A DNA stretch of 64,000 nucleotides from Nipponacmea schrenckii (lineage: Eukaryota > Mollusca > Gastropoda > Lottiidae), in contig CM060203.1 of assembly GCA_030562195.1 (NCBI GenBank), forward strand, positions 8,570,208-8,634,207, read 5' to 3'. Positions 10,936 to 22,082 of this stretch are shown piece after piece. The number at the start of each line of letters is the position of its first letter. The stretch's first letter is position 1. Under the pieces are notes generated by a model that had not been told where the DNA came from, did no database searches, and worked only from the letters and a program-made list of their open reading frames with translations. The position numbers and the translations under genes are program-made.

Positions 10936-13487
10936 CACATTTTATTGCGGCCTGGTCCTGACCGAGAACGTAACGGTCACTGTTGTAATTTCTACTTTCA
11001 TAATGCAAATGAATATATCGATTTATACACGATTGCTTCCTTACCTGCTAAATGTTTAAATGGCGAGTCATTTTTTCTTGCTGCAGAATATAATATTGAT
11101 TATAACCAGTACAATATGCCATATACAAAACATTAAATAAGATATAACATCACACATTCATTTTATAAATTTGTTATCAATACTTTTCTAACACCGACAA
11201 TGATTAGGATACTAATAGCAACCGTATATCATGCATTTGTGCATTGGAAACCATGATTCTAACTATTTAATGATCTACCGCTTGGATAACTTGTTGTGAA
11301 AAATAATAATAATAAAATAATGACTATAATTTATTTTTAATTTCAGTTTAAATTACACTACACTTGCAGTGTAAAAACTGTTTAGCTTTCATTATTGTAG
11401 TCCGATAAACCCTTCTCAGAAAAGAGATATTGGTGGTTGATTTCTACAAAATATCTCAGTAAGAATTTGTCTTAAGTAATTATTTTACATTAAGAAACAC
11501 CGTACTTATAGAGAGAGATAATTTGCTATTGTCGTAACGACATTCATTAACGATACTGTAACTGAACTGAGTATGGTATGATTGTTTTGCTACCTATTGC
11601 AAAATTACCTGGTTAACCACAAATTACACGCAGGTGCAAACCTCAAGAAACTGAAAGAAAATTGAATTTAAAAAATTTACGTTCATGTATATTCCTCCAA
11701 TCGTCATTTTTTCTTTAAAAAAAAAAGATTTACACTGTAGTTTGGTTTTAAGGGCTTGGACGTTAAGGAGTGAAACGCTCGGAATTTCTGAGGTCTCTCT
11801 TGATACTGAACTTGCCAATGCGCAAAACAATTCCTCGGAGCACGAGCTTAAAATAAAGACTATCTAATAATGTTCTATATAACATGTAAATGTCTCATCC
11901 TGTCATTTTTCATCCACCTATATGTCTACTTTCGTCTTTCGCATAGTTTTTACTCGATTACTGGGAAAGATATTTTTGTTCAGATTTAAATTATAAAGTT
12001 TATTAAGACAGGCACCTGTCATAGTAAAAACAATTACCTCTTTTAATAGGACTATAATGCGGAATTGATTATCAATTCGGTCTATTCTTTGAATTATAAA
12101 GCTACGCGAAAAGGTATATGGAAGTTTATATGAGTGTATAAAGGTATATGAGCGTATCAGAGTATCAGTGAAGTAAGAAGTCTCAGAAAATATAAATGGT
12201 TCTCAACTAGAGCTGTGAACAGCACCGAGGACAGAGGATATTTTTCCCCAAAGCTGACCTTTTTGGACTTCTAGCTTTCTAAAGCCTAGAGCTCACTCCG
12301 TCTTAATATAAAAACTAATTCAATTTAGTTTCATATAATCATTAAAAATGTCAGATTTTGATCGGCTATAAACCTCAAATTTGATATATTTTTCCCAAAA
12401 TGTTTGTTAACAATAATTTTATCCAAAATTTCATTCATTAATTTATCAACTGAATAAGCTCTCTTATTAAAATAAAGAAAATTTGAACTAAATCAGCCAA
12501 TAAATAAGTTCTATAGACTTGATGCAAAAATTTTGCACAATATGTAACAGCTCACTACCGGTCTACCCAAAATCAATACGAAAACAAAGCATGAAAATCG
12601 ATGAATCGATTGCCACGCAATTAATATCCTAAATACATGAAGCGAATTCACGACGAAGGTCTGTTAACGATGTAGACACGATTTTCTTCTTGTATTGTTT
12701 ACCGAACCTTTAATCTTAAACCGTGAACCGTATACTCGCGACTATAGAATTGCTCAAGGATAATTGCGACCATTTTACACAACAAGCTATAAATTGCTCA
12801 TTACTATATATTTCTACACACAGGCTAGCATGTCAATGATTGGTGAGAAATTATAACTGTAGGCCGGAAGATATGATACATTAATACACCATAGTGAATC
12901 AAAACTTAGTGAAATACATGACAGATAATATTCATTCCATTAAATACTGGACTTTGATTTTTACTAGAATAATAATGATTAATTACAATGTTAATTAAAA
13001 TATACTTAACTATCTAGTAGTCGCACCGTGATTATTAAATGATCAATGATAATAATCAGTCTATATTTCCTGTTTTAATAAGGGCCATTAGCACGTGCTA
13101 CGATATCCGTACCAATAAATTAAGCTCATGTTGTACATGATATGTGCAAAAAGTAAATTACGGAGAGTAAATGAAAAAAAATTGAACATTAAAGTAATTG
13201 AGAACAAAGAAGATATGGATGTACTACCTCTGAATTTATTGCATATTACGTTTCGGAACACATACAGGTAACTTTATCAACGTAGTAATCCTACTTCTAT
13301 GTCTTATGCAGAATTAAAGTAATTGTATAAACTTCATTAAGTTGTTATACATGTACATGTAGGCCTATGTTTATGGTATGTGATCAAGCAATAAGCCATA
13401 TTCTTATACCGCGACATGGTGTTAGGGAGTGATGGGAACATAGTCTGCTGGAACTGGCATAGTGGAAATAAGTTAGAATTAAATATA
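10936..13487. other. Long non-coding stretch
   Basis: No supportable gene. The overlapping ORFs 11624-11830 (-) and 11685-11867 (+) are short and cover the same bases on opposite strands, and neither shows a family signature. A local 'aaggtatatg' repetition occurs at 12110-12160. Confidence 0.45.
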
Positions 13488-13712
13488 GAAAGAAAGAAAC
13501 AACTATGTTTTACAAAGATAACAACTTAAGTTAAGTCCGTCGTGACAGGGATCCTTTCTACCAGTTGGTCCTTCGACAAACCTCTTTGTATTGATCTTTC
13601 CCGGATTATCCGTACCCATTTACAGCTGGCTGGCCTAGAATTACGAGTGATGGTGACTTATTCAAGGTCATCGGACTTTAAAACACCGATCGAGATTAGA
13701 ACTCACATCCGA
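13488..13712 (-). mobile_element. SINE copy A, (TTTC)n-tailed
   Basis: On the minus strand the order is: B-box-like GAGTTCTAATCTC (13692-13706), then body words 'ggataatccggg', 'gatcaat', 'accaactggtagaaagga' and 'ccctgtcac', then GTTGTTTCTTTCTTTC at the 3' end. The same ordered words occur on the plus strand at 28560-28777. The 69-codon ORF 13542-13751 is within it and is not a gene. Confidence 0.7.
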
Positions 13713-15384
13713 AACTTTCAACGTATCCAAACAAATAACTTCAAGACGTAAAGAACCAAACTCTAACCTTTTTTTAGGCCAAAAAAATATATTTTCAGAG
13801 ATGAAAATTAATGCGAATATCACTTTACTCTGGAAAGAGTAAGAAAACAGTGTTAATAATATTTTTTTTTTATTTCAAGTCTTCTGAGTATGGACAAAAA
13901 ATGTAGAGATTAATTGAAAATGAATTAGTTTTGGAATGTACAAGTTTGATTTATATCATACAAGTGCTATGACTTGCTTCTAGTCTGATTTTGCAGTTAG
14001 TGGCTCAGCTGGCCAAAGCTGATAAAATCAGGTAAAATTCAAAAAGAAATTTGATACTCTCGAATTCCATTATAAACAGCGGAACAGAACTGCAAGTTTT
14101 TTGTATTTTTAGACAGTGACTGCAGGCATGTTTGCGATTCAAACAATTAAATTTGCCTCACAGTAAGAGTTAGGTCTAGATAAATTTATTTTATTTATGG
14201 AATTCAAATTAAAACGTGCGTCTGGTTGTGAACACCAAATTAAAAAAATGTAAACATTTGTAAACATTTTGTTTATCAAATTTTCATAGAATTTTTTATC
14301 ATAACTTTGGATGACAAACATTTGCTTTGCTAAGGAATTTAATTGATGACATCCAATGTGTACGGTCTCGTCAGTTTCCGTAAAGCTGAAAAACCTCTGT
14401 AATGTACAATTGTAAATTGAAACAACCCGAATCATATTATCAGGACACTTATGACATAGTTCTGGCTACAATGATGTTTCAGTTGTTGTTGGCCTCTTGG
14501 TACAACAGTCTTTCACTTAATGAGCTAGGCGTCGGATTTTCATTCTAATGTGTTAGGCAGAAGCTGAAATTATACTGTGCATTTACGACTATATCCATTC
14601 GTTTATATAAGATAAGATGAAGGCAGTGAACTTTATATTCTATAGTAAATTTTGTTTTTAAATGTTGTTCTTGTAAACAAAGTAGTAAATATTATTTCAA
14701 GTAGGAATAATTTTGTTATAAAATAACTTGGAGTAATGATTAGCGTGAGAAAATAACAGAGTAAAATAATTAAAGAATGGTATTTATGACTTATAACAAT
14801 ATTTGAAGGACCTTTATTCAGGGAATATAGGACTCTCAGCGTAATTATACACTATTGAAGTTTTCTATAGATCTTTCATTAAATTTCTTTGACATTTTAC
14901 AGATAATGTATTACTTTGATATTTTTTATCGAATTAAAAACTCCATATTTTATTGTCAATCTTATCATCGCGTTAATTGTCATCAACTCTTCATATTGGG
15001 CCATATGGTATTAACTTTTGTAATTTGCAAATTCTAAGATTTCATACACAAGATGCCTGGAATCGAAGAAAATGTAAAGCTAAAACGTACATTGTATGAA
15101 AAAATACTGATAAATAAACACCCTTGTTCACAATGACATCAACTTATGTAGGATTTTGTTTACAAAATGAATCTTGACCAAACTTCTCAGCAATGACCTT
15201 TCAAATAAATATTTTAATAATAGACTTGCATATATTCCTTAAACACAAAGTTTCATTACACTTACAGGTAACGTTCTCAAGTGATATTCAACCATAAAAA
15301 TACACTCCTTGATATGCCTGGGAAACAAACTTCACGAATCAACAAATACTATACAAAATAAACTTGAAATTTTAAGAACTAAAA
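13713..15384. other. Non-coding stretch, nothing recognised
   Basis: The 98-codon minus ORF at 14139-14435 is among the longest in the window. It has no recognisable domain, no membrane pattern typical of a family, and no promoter or splice context, so it is left as a likely chance ORF. Confidence 0.4.
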
Positions 15385-15460
15385 ATTAGATAATAAATAG
15401 ATAAATAAATAAATAATAATAAATAATAAATAATAATAATAATAAATATGTTATTGTTAT
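15385..15460. repeat. AT microsatellite (AATA/ATAA)n
   Basis: Imperfect runs of aata, ataa and aat lie directly at the downstream (minus-strand 3') side of the Penelope-like relic, where an insertion tail could be expected. Confidence 0.6.
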
Positions 15461-15483
15461 ATATTATAATTGATAATTTAGAT

Positions 15484-16020
15484 ATTTGACAGTATCCAAA
15501 CAATTACTTAAAAAAGGACCAGTATCTCTATTCAGGGTTGATTCGTTTCTTCTCGTTTCAACGGCTTGTGTAATGGATATGCGTTTCCATTTGGAGAAGT
15601 TAGTAGCTAATAATGTTGGTTGTGTCTATTGTATTAGAATTGATATTGGTCTTGAGGTTTCTCCTATTAAACTTTCGTTACAGCTACATTTGATTTGGTA
15701 TCCAGTTCCTCTGAGATCTGGGATAGGTTTTTTAGATGGCCATCTGCTTTTAATAAATTCTCTAGGGTTATGCCGCTGCGAAATGTAAAATCTAGTCTTG
15801 TTTTTCTCTGGTTAAGTGTTGATCTGGTAGTGGGCTGATAAACGTGATATTTATAAAAAACAGGGCGTGATTAATGTGATTTTCAGGTATGTGTGAGGGT
15901 CTGTTTTACATGTACTTTCTACTAGTTTCTGTGGGTAGTCATTGTATCTTCATCTTTACAAACAAGTTTGGCTCTTCTAGTTAGTGTCGATATTATTCCT
16001 GTTTTTATTTGAGTGTGATG
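15484..16020 (-). pseudogene. Decayed Penelope-like retroelement ORF, C-terminal part with GIY-YIG endonuclease domain
   Basis: Several minus-strand segments in different frames follow the order of a Penelope-like polyprotein C terminus. HHTQIKTGIISTLTRRAKLV (16020-15961) matches the conserved post-RT block. NDYPQKLVES follows after a frameshift. YKYHVYQPTTRSTL comes next in another frame. From 15712, GYQIKCSCNESLIGETSRPI is the GIY-YIG N-terminal motif (usual form C..C...YIGET.RPL.TR..EH). About 25 codons after a stop, QAVETRRNESTLNRDTG is the typical end (EA..I....STLNRD.G). Frameshifts, stops and a missing stretch after the 'R..EH' position show it is dead. The element's RT domain is not visible to the right of 16020. 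Family assignment rests on motif order recalled from Penelope-like elements and could be confirmed by a protein search. Confidence 0.7.
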
Positions 16021-16035
16021 ATTTGATTGATTATG

Positions 16036-17870
16036 AACATATTGGTATGTAAGTTGGTTGGTTAGTTACAATCTTTTGCACATCGACGTTGTCGGCTTAT
16101 CGAACATGTGGAAATAGAGGACGCTTACCGTGCTTTTACCTGATCTGTGTTCCATCTTCTCGCTAAGAGTTCTATCATCTTCAATGACTTCAGATTGGAT
16201 TAACTCGCCCGAGTCGACCTGACTATTCAATCAGCTTATTGAGTTACCAGAAGAAGAAATAGGACATTATTGTATAAAATGATAAAACCTAGTCAGATTA
16301 CCAACAATATCTTTTTCTTACAATCAAATTACCCTTCTATCAATGACCTTTATCAATTTACCATGTTAAATCAGAATAAGTCGATATAATACATGGTTCA
16401 CAATTCAACAGAGTTTCCGACATGCTTTAGCAATTAAAGTGACCACAAAGCAATCTGATTTATTTAATGTATATTTGTACATCTATATTCCTTGTTGTGA
16501 TTTTAAGACCATACCACCCTAATATTATTACTAGGGAAATTAAGTAGAAAACTCCAGAATGTCTCGACTTTATTTTGGTAAGCTTTCAATTAGGCATCTC
16601 ATTTCACGGTTTGTCAAAACGACAAATCTAAAACATTTAAAAGTCTACAAACTGAGCTATTGGATTGAGACAAAAAGATTCTAGGTAATAAACGATAACA
16701 GGAAAAAGCAAAATCTCACCAAAGCGCAGCCGCATAAACAAACAAACTTTGCCAATAATTAATATTTGTTGAAAATTGTGTCAGTGTTGGAATATTTATT
16801 CTAAATGATGTGAATTGATTTTTTTTTTTGGCCTTCTGTGAGTTTATATATTGTACTCTGCCTGACGATGTTGAGAAAACCCCGAGAGTTACTTACCTTT
16901 TGATTTCCAAGATTTCCAAAAATAGCAATTTACAAATTTGGCATATTAAGCGTTTTATAATTATTTACTTGATTTTGTCGGTTTATTGGATAGGAACTTT
17001 GTTGTACAGTTATAGCACCAGATAAGTCGACTGATGGATATATACAGTATTGTTATTGGCCAAGTTTGATCGAAGAATCTCGGAAACGCTATACGCACCT
17101 CAAATTAGTACGGCTTGCATTGTTAATGCCACTTGCTCGAATGCTAAATGTTAATGACTTATGTCAGTAGTAATGTTCTCTGTTTTCTGACATAAGACCT
17201 CAGGTTACCAGACGCAGTAACTAACGTCAAAACCACATTCTTCCCCAAGTCGTATTGACCTGAACTCTCAATCAGAATGGCATAGCTGTTATAACGGTGA
17301 TCTTGGCGTTTTTATTATTTGAATTATCTCTATGACAGACAGTAAGAAACTTAAACAGTGACATTCGAGACTAAAATTTCCATAAAGTGTCCAGACCTTT
17401 TTGTTTTTAACTTATGATTTTTGTCACATTTGAATTTTGTTATCATTCCTTTACGAAATTGTCTATTGACGTCAGCGAAATGGATAATGAATGAAATCAA
17501 AATATTAGGTAGATTACATACTTTCAGATGAATATAAGGATAACGAATTCGTAAAATTGAGACATTTTGTTGCCTGAATCCTTAGTATTTCTTACACTAT
17601 AAGCCAATTATATCAACAACACAAATCAATGTCGTAAAATATATTTACTTTAATATGGTTATGGCTGCTGATAAATCATCAAAAATACTACGATTCCTGG
17701 TTTTGAAATTATTAAATTTGGATTGTTTTCTGTTTTGTAAATTTGATAAAAGATTATTGATTTTCTGGTCTCTTTCATATCTACGATGGCTCATATACGA
17801 AATAATTCACTTTCTTACTTTGAATTAAAAAAACTTAGGTCATAAGTCAATTTACGGTACACACGGTATT
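16036..17870. other. Non-coding stretch, nothing recognised
   Basis: No supported feature. The ORF at 16828-17025 has no family signature. Confidence 0.45.
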
Positions 17871-17887
17871 TCGGTCACAGTAATATG

Positions 17888-18105
17888 GGCACACGTATTA
17901 CTGTGACAAAAATACATCGTGCCCCTATAACTGTGACCAAATTACCTTGTGTCCGTATTACTGTGACCATATTACCTTGTGCCCGTATTACTGTGACCAT
18001 ATTACCTTGTGCACGTATTACTGTCACCAAAATACCGTGTGCCCGTATTACTGTGACCATATTTCCGGTGACCAAATTTCTTGTGACCAAGTTACCGTTC
18101 CCCTG
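17888..18105. repeat. 30-bp minisatellite, about seven units
   Basis: The anchor 'cgtattactgtgacc' recurs at 17894, 17924 (variant), 17954, 17984, 18014 and 18044, exactly 30 bases apart. Units erode to 'gtgaccaaattt' toward 18100. Because 30 is a multiple of three and the unit lacks stops in some frames, both strands are open over about 90 codons (decapeptide ITVTKLPCVR on plus). This is not evidence of a gene. Confidence 0.85.
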
Positions 18106-18565
18106 TGAGCCACCGTACATATCAAATAACCAAAGCGCCATCATTCAGCTCCATGACCCAAATTATTGAAACAAAGTCTATCATTGACCCTGATGTTTAG
18201 ATTTAGACATGTACACGTATAGAATGTGTTAGTTAAAAGGAAACATCTCTCATGTTCAAAAGTTGTCACAAGGGGAGACAAAAAAAATCAAATCTTTATT
18301 ATTGTAAAAATTTCCTATGTCGTTAATATGAGGATTCTAAAATTTGAATTGCTAATTACTTCTAACTGTTGACTGTATAGAAAAGCCGTTGAATAATAAC
18401 TCGTCTAGACTTCCCCTTGTTATTCCAGTAGTTTGTGGCCTGTTCTTTATACAAATTGATGGTTGGATAGAGACGCCTCAATGGTCAAATTGATCACTTG
18501 TCCTGCACTACCTATATTTTTATACTGTAAAAGAACCGATGATTTGTGAGAATTGGGTGGCTGAA
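18106..18565. other. Non-coding stretch, nothing recognised
   Basis: AT-rich sequence with no supportable feature. Confidence 0.5.
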
Positions 18566-19350
18566 GTATGGAAGGGAATAGCTGCCATAATTAGAAGCAA
18601 TGAAGAAGTGTTTAATTCCATTGTAATACGTCAAATGACATGTGTGATAAAACAAGATACATTAATATAAAAAAACATATGACAACTTTTGTTAAAGTAA
18701 ATTGTTTTAAAACAAAAGTTTTATGTTTAACGGTAAGATCACTCTTGTTTTTGTAGAATATAATATTACTAAATACATTTTACATTAGATGTATGTCACA
18801 AACCCCCCTCCATAGCACATTGGTTATTTGTCGCGTGCAGTTTCTCCAATTACATTTCACTTTTGTCATATCTATTTTGTCGTATCTTTTACGTTCATCA
18901 CATGACCATCACGTGACCAAAAAATAGAAATCATTTAAGAACTGCTCCCAGTGGAATTTATAGTCTTGTTCTTCATGACAGACGGTGAATGAATTTTCGA
19001 CACCAATTGCCATGATAATAATAATGATTTTTTTATTCTGGTCAACAATTTATTATGCATAACATTTTCGATTTCTCATTTAAGTTCGATTGTTGAAGCC
19101 TTTGCTTAAACTGTCTCGCTGCTAAAGCCCCTTTCCAGAATATTTTTTGCTTTTCTTTATTTTTTTGGCATTTATCTATTTGGACACATCATTCGGAAAT
19201 AAAATATAGTTCACCGCTTCAAGAGATAATCAAGACCCTTAATTTAGATACTTGTACTTAGCAGACAACATAAGCAAGGTTGTGGAGCTACTGAAACAAG
19301 CTGCATCCCACCTCGCTTCAAATTCCGAGGTTTTGTCTGAGCCAGAAAAC
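18566..19350 (+). repeat. Left arm of a 1.9-kb inverted repeat
   Basis: The arm is the reverse complement of 19545-20475, broken only by small indels and by the MITE insertion in the right arm. Paired landmarks include 'gaagtatggaaggga' at the outer end, 'cacaaaccccccttc'-like sequence at 18798-18812, 'catcacatgaccatcacgtg' at 18896-18915, and the exon-like sequence at the inner end. It retains the empty target site of the right-arm MITE (ATCTATTT at 19174-19181). The 194-base spacer 19351-19544 is rich in ACT/AGT triplets. Confidence 0.85.
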
Positions 19351-19461
19351 CAGTCACAAACCACCGATAAGGAGTCAACTAATAATACTAATAATACTAT
19401 CCGTCAAGAAATGTGTCGCCTGTTTTCTCTGTATAAGGCTAGTACTAGTACCGAGGCCTAA
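19252..19461 (+). CDS. Exon-like sequence, left copy (VVELLKQAASHLASNSE...)
   Basis: The frame is open for 69 codons and ends at a stop. The conserved core starts at VVELLKQAASHLASNSE (GTTGTGGAG at 19279) and is followed by a Ser/Thr/Asn-rich tail and IRQEMCRLFSLYKAS. A T-rich tract and AG precede it (TTGTACTTAG at 19251-19260), so it may be an internal or last exon. Compared with the inverted copy, this copy has 17 extra bases (cagacaacataagcaag) just after the shared TTAG. They add a second AG immediately before the conserved codons. The core is preserved as protein in both arms (conservative K/R, A/T, E/D changes), which hints at a real coding origin. I do not recognise the family. It could be an exon of a transposon gene or a captured host exon. 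Confidence 0.4.
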   Translation: MYLADNISKVVELLKQAASHLASNSEVLSEPENQSQTTDKESTNNTNNTIRQEMCRLFSLYKASTSTEA

Positions 19462-19614
19462 TAGTAGTAGTGGAATGGAGAGGAGCCGATTTTTTGGTGG
19501 CAGCAGTACCAGTAGTAGTAGCTTTTTGTGGGGGGGGGGGGGTGTTTTCTGGCACAGGCAAATCATCGGAATTTGAAGTGAGGTGGGATGCAGCTTGTCT
19601 TAGAAGCTCCGCGA
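19460..19614 (-). pseudogene. Exon-like sequence, right (inverted) copy
   Basis: Reading leftward from the AG at 19613-19614, the sequence encodes VAELLRQAASHLTSNSDDL, then PVPEN and a proline run from the poly(G/C) tract. After a frame change at that tract the sequence continues as ATTTGTAATKKSAPLHSTTT. It is the partner of the exon-like sequence in the left arm. The acceptor-like context (GATTTTTAG followed by GTCGCGGAG) lacks the 17-base insertion of the left copy and probably shows the ancestral state. The frame break at the homopolymer is either a disabling mutation or a sequencing-length error. Confidence 0.4.
19530..19542. repeat. Poly(G) run, 13 bases
   Basis: An unbroken G tract falls inside the minus-strand exon-like copy, where it is read as a proline run. 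Length change here would shift that reading frame. Confidence 0.9.
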
Positions 19615-20475
19615 CCTAAAAATCAGATGTGTCTAAATAGATCAGTGGAATTCAACCTTTTCAAGCAATGTCCCCATTGTTTGGTTAATGAAAAGTTCGC
19701 GTCTCCTATTTCATTTCAAATATTGACTTTAAAGGCCTTGCATTAAATCTCAAACCATAACATGTTCACAGACACAACAGTTTTTTTTTTTTGCGATTAT
19801 ATGTTGTTCGCGTGACCTAAAAGTTTTCCGACATCCCCAAGGTTGAAAACCACTGAAATAGATAAATGCCAAAAAATAAAGAAAAGAAAAACAATTCTTA
19901 ACCTGGAAAGGGGCTTTAGCAAAGAGACAGTTTCAGCAAAGGCTTAAATAAGCGAACTTAAATGGGAAATCGAAAATGTTATGCGTAATAAATTGTTGAC
20001 CCAAATAAAGAATCATTATTATTATCATGGAATTGGTGGCGAAAATTCATTTACCGTCTGTCATGAAGAACAAGACTATAAATTCCACTGGGAGCAGTTC
20101 TTAAATGATTTCTATTTTTTGGCCACGTGATGGTCATGTGATGAACGTAAAAGATACGACAAAATAGATATGACAAAAGTGAAATGTTAAAAGAGAAACT
20201 GCACGCGACATATAACCAGTGTGTTATGAAGGGGGGTTTGTGACATACATATAATGTAAAAAGTTTTTAGTAATATTATATTCTACAAAAACAAGACTGA
20301 TCTTGCCGTTAAACATACAACTTTTGTTTTAAAACAGTTTACTTTAACAAAAGCAGTCATATGTCTTTTGATATTAAGGTATTTTGTTTTATTACACATG
20401 TCATTTGACTAATTACAATGGAATTAGACACTTCTTCATTGCATCTAATTATGGCAGCTATTCCCTTCCATACTG
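19545..20475 (-). repeat. Right arm of the 1.9-kb inverted repeat
   Basis: Reverse complement of 18566-19350. It is longer than the left arm mostly because of the 213-bp MITE and its target duplication. The ORF 20418-20612 overlaps its outer end and has no family signature. Confidence 0.85.
19643..19855. mobile_element. hAT-type MITE with 8-bp target-site duplication AAATAGAT
   Basis: The element begins CAGTGGAATTCAACCTTTT and ends AAGGTTGAAAACCACTG. These terminal inverted repeats are of the CAGTGGTTCTCAACC type known from hAT (Charlie-like) elements. It is flanked on both sides by AAATAGAT (19635-19642 and 19856-19863), the 8-bp duplication length of hAT. It is 213 bp long with no coding capacity, so it would have been moved by a transposase supplied in trans. 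The matching position in the left arm holds a single uninterrupted target. Confidence 0.93.
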
Positions 20476-21700
20476 AAGAGAGGAAAGCATTTTATAGATA
20501 TAACTATATTATTTACTTGATATCAAGTATAAGAGAAGCAATAAGACTCCTACCAAGTCAATTGTTTTCAATTTTCTGCTATTCCAACTTTCTTCTTAAA
20601 TATCGAGAGTGAATAGTATTTTACATCAACCAAGCAATCAAGTTGTAGATTTGTTTGAAGGACTGTTATAAGATATAATGGTTAGTGTAGAATTAATTAA
20701 TAGAGATATTAAGATTAATTAAATGTAAGAAAAGGATCTTCCATTATATTGACTGTTATATTTTATACTTAAAGTAGACCTGAAAAGTCACACTAGAACA
20801 GTTACAAGACCATCTCGACCATCGTCACCCATCGTTCCAATAAGCCACTAGCAATACACAAATATAACATTATTCTCGCTCTGAAAGTGTCTCGGATAAT
20901 GGTCATTATGTCGTATTTGGTAAATAACGAGAAGAAAACCAACATGAACACTAATGCAAATTAAAAGTATTGTTAAAGGATGATAAATGATATTGTGCAC
21001 TGCAGAGGGAGTGACATTGATTTAATTTTATATTCAATCTTTCAAAACCTTAAACTATAAATGTGATCTTAATCCCAATAAAATTATTACTTGAGAACAT
21101 TACCTGTATGTGTAATGAAACGTCGTGTTCAAAAGAATAAATGGAAGTCTATATCCGTAATAATTGTTTTCTGCTAAATGTAATGTTATTTTTGGGTTAT
21201 ATGACAAACGTCTACATACAAATTTAAATATATGTTCCATCTGCTGGTTGGATAAAGATAACATAAGACTTTTAAAATACAAAACGTTTTTGTTGGATGT
21301 ACCCTCATATTGAAGAACATAATTTAAGTTTGAAATATTCCTTAAGTATTTAGAATGTAATAAAGTTATTTATATAAAATATATGAAGGACGTGTAGTTA
21401 TTAAGTTCTGAGAAAAACTCATTATCTTCAAGTGCTGGAGTGTATCCTGTATTTTCAAATAAATGTTTATATTTTCTACCATCTCATGTTTAACAAGAAA
21501 TCGAGGATTAAACATTAAAAAAAAAGAGATACACTATGTACTATTAAAATAAATTTTATTAACCAAATCTCCCAGTTTCTTGTCGGCATTTTAAAAGGGC
21601 GAGCTGTGCCACAGTATTTAAAAAAAGCGATGGCGACGTAATACATCCACATTTATATTTCATCCGGGAGGTTGACAAGAGTTATCGGTAAATATATTTT
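20476..21700. other. Non-coding stretch, nothing recognised
   Basis: No supported gene. The minus ORF 21100-21282 lacks any signature. Confidence 0.45.
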
Positions 21701-21844
21701 CTGATTTTCAATAGAAAATAGGGATCATTCTTGGGTAATTAACACTCACGCCATGTTTTATCAAACAAAAAACAGCTTTCTGATATGAATGAAAATTTTG
21801 TAGACGAATCTACCACGGTAACAACTTTATTATACGAAGTGGCT

Positions 21845-21895
21845 GATGACGTAATGATTCATGTCCGCGCACGACCAATGAAATCTACTTCCGTA
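21845..21895 (+). promoter_or_regulatory. Candidate promoter elements: CRE, CCAAT, ETS
   Basis: TGACGTAA (21847-21854), CCAAT (21875-21879) and ACTTCCG (21887-21893) lie close together in a locally CpG-richer patch. They are followed about 150 bases later by an ATG in good context and a consensus splice donor. The grouping resembles a housekeeping-type animal promoter. This is inference from motifs alone. Confidence 0.4.
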
Positions 21896-22032
21896 CGTAG
21901 TCGAGCAGGTTATGGCGAAAATATGAAATTATTGTGAAAAATAATTGAAATTACTGGATTTAACGAACGTGATTTCAAACAAAAATGACTGATTCGTGAA
22001 GAAGGATTATTGGACGACTGGATTCATCCGCC

Positions 22033-22082
22033 ATGACAAAGGGTAGTGCTTTATTTATTACAAATTCCATGGAATTCCGGAG
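22033..22082 (+). CDS. Candidate first coding exon (17 residues, phase-2 donor)
   Basis: The ATG at 22033 sits in a strong context (ccgccATGa). It opens MTKGSALFITNSMEFR plus two bases (AG) before a consensus donor GTGAGTG at 22083. An in-frame TGA lies upstream, so the ATG would be the real start. A 4-codon upstream ORF (ATG at 21985) precedes it in the putative 5'UTR. The peptide has no signal sequence and I do not recognise it. The next exon in phase within the window would be the GPCR ectodomain exon if that exon starts at 57542, but a receptor N terminus should carry a signal peptide, so this may be the start of another gene. It could also be non-functional. Confidence 0.35.

Noticed and set aside
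14139..14435. 98-codon minus-strand ORF
   Set aside because: No family motif, AT-driven composition, no start or splice context.
15486..15788. 100-codon plus-strand ORF
   Set aside because: It is the antisense shadow of the Penelope-like GIY-YIG relic.
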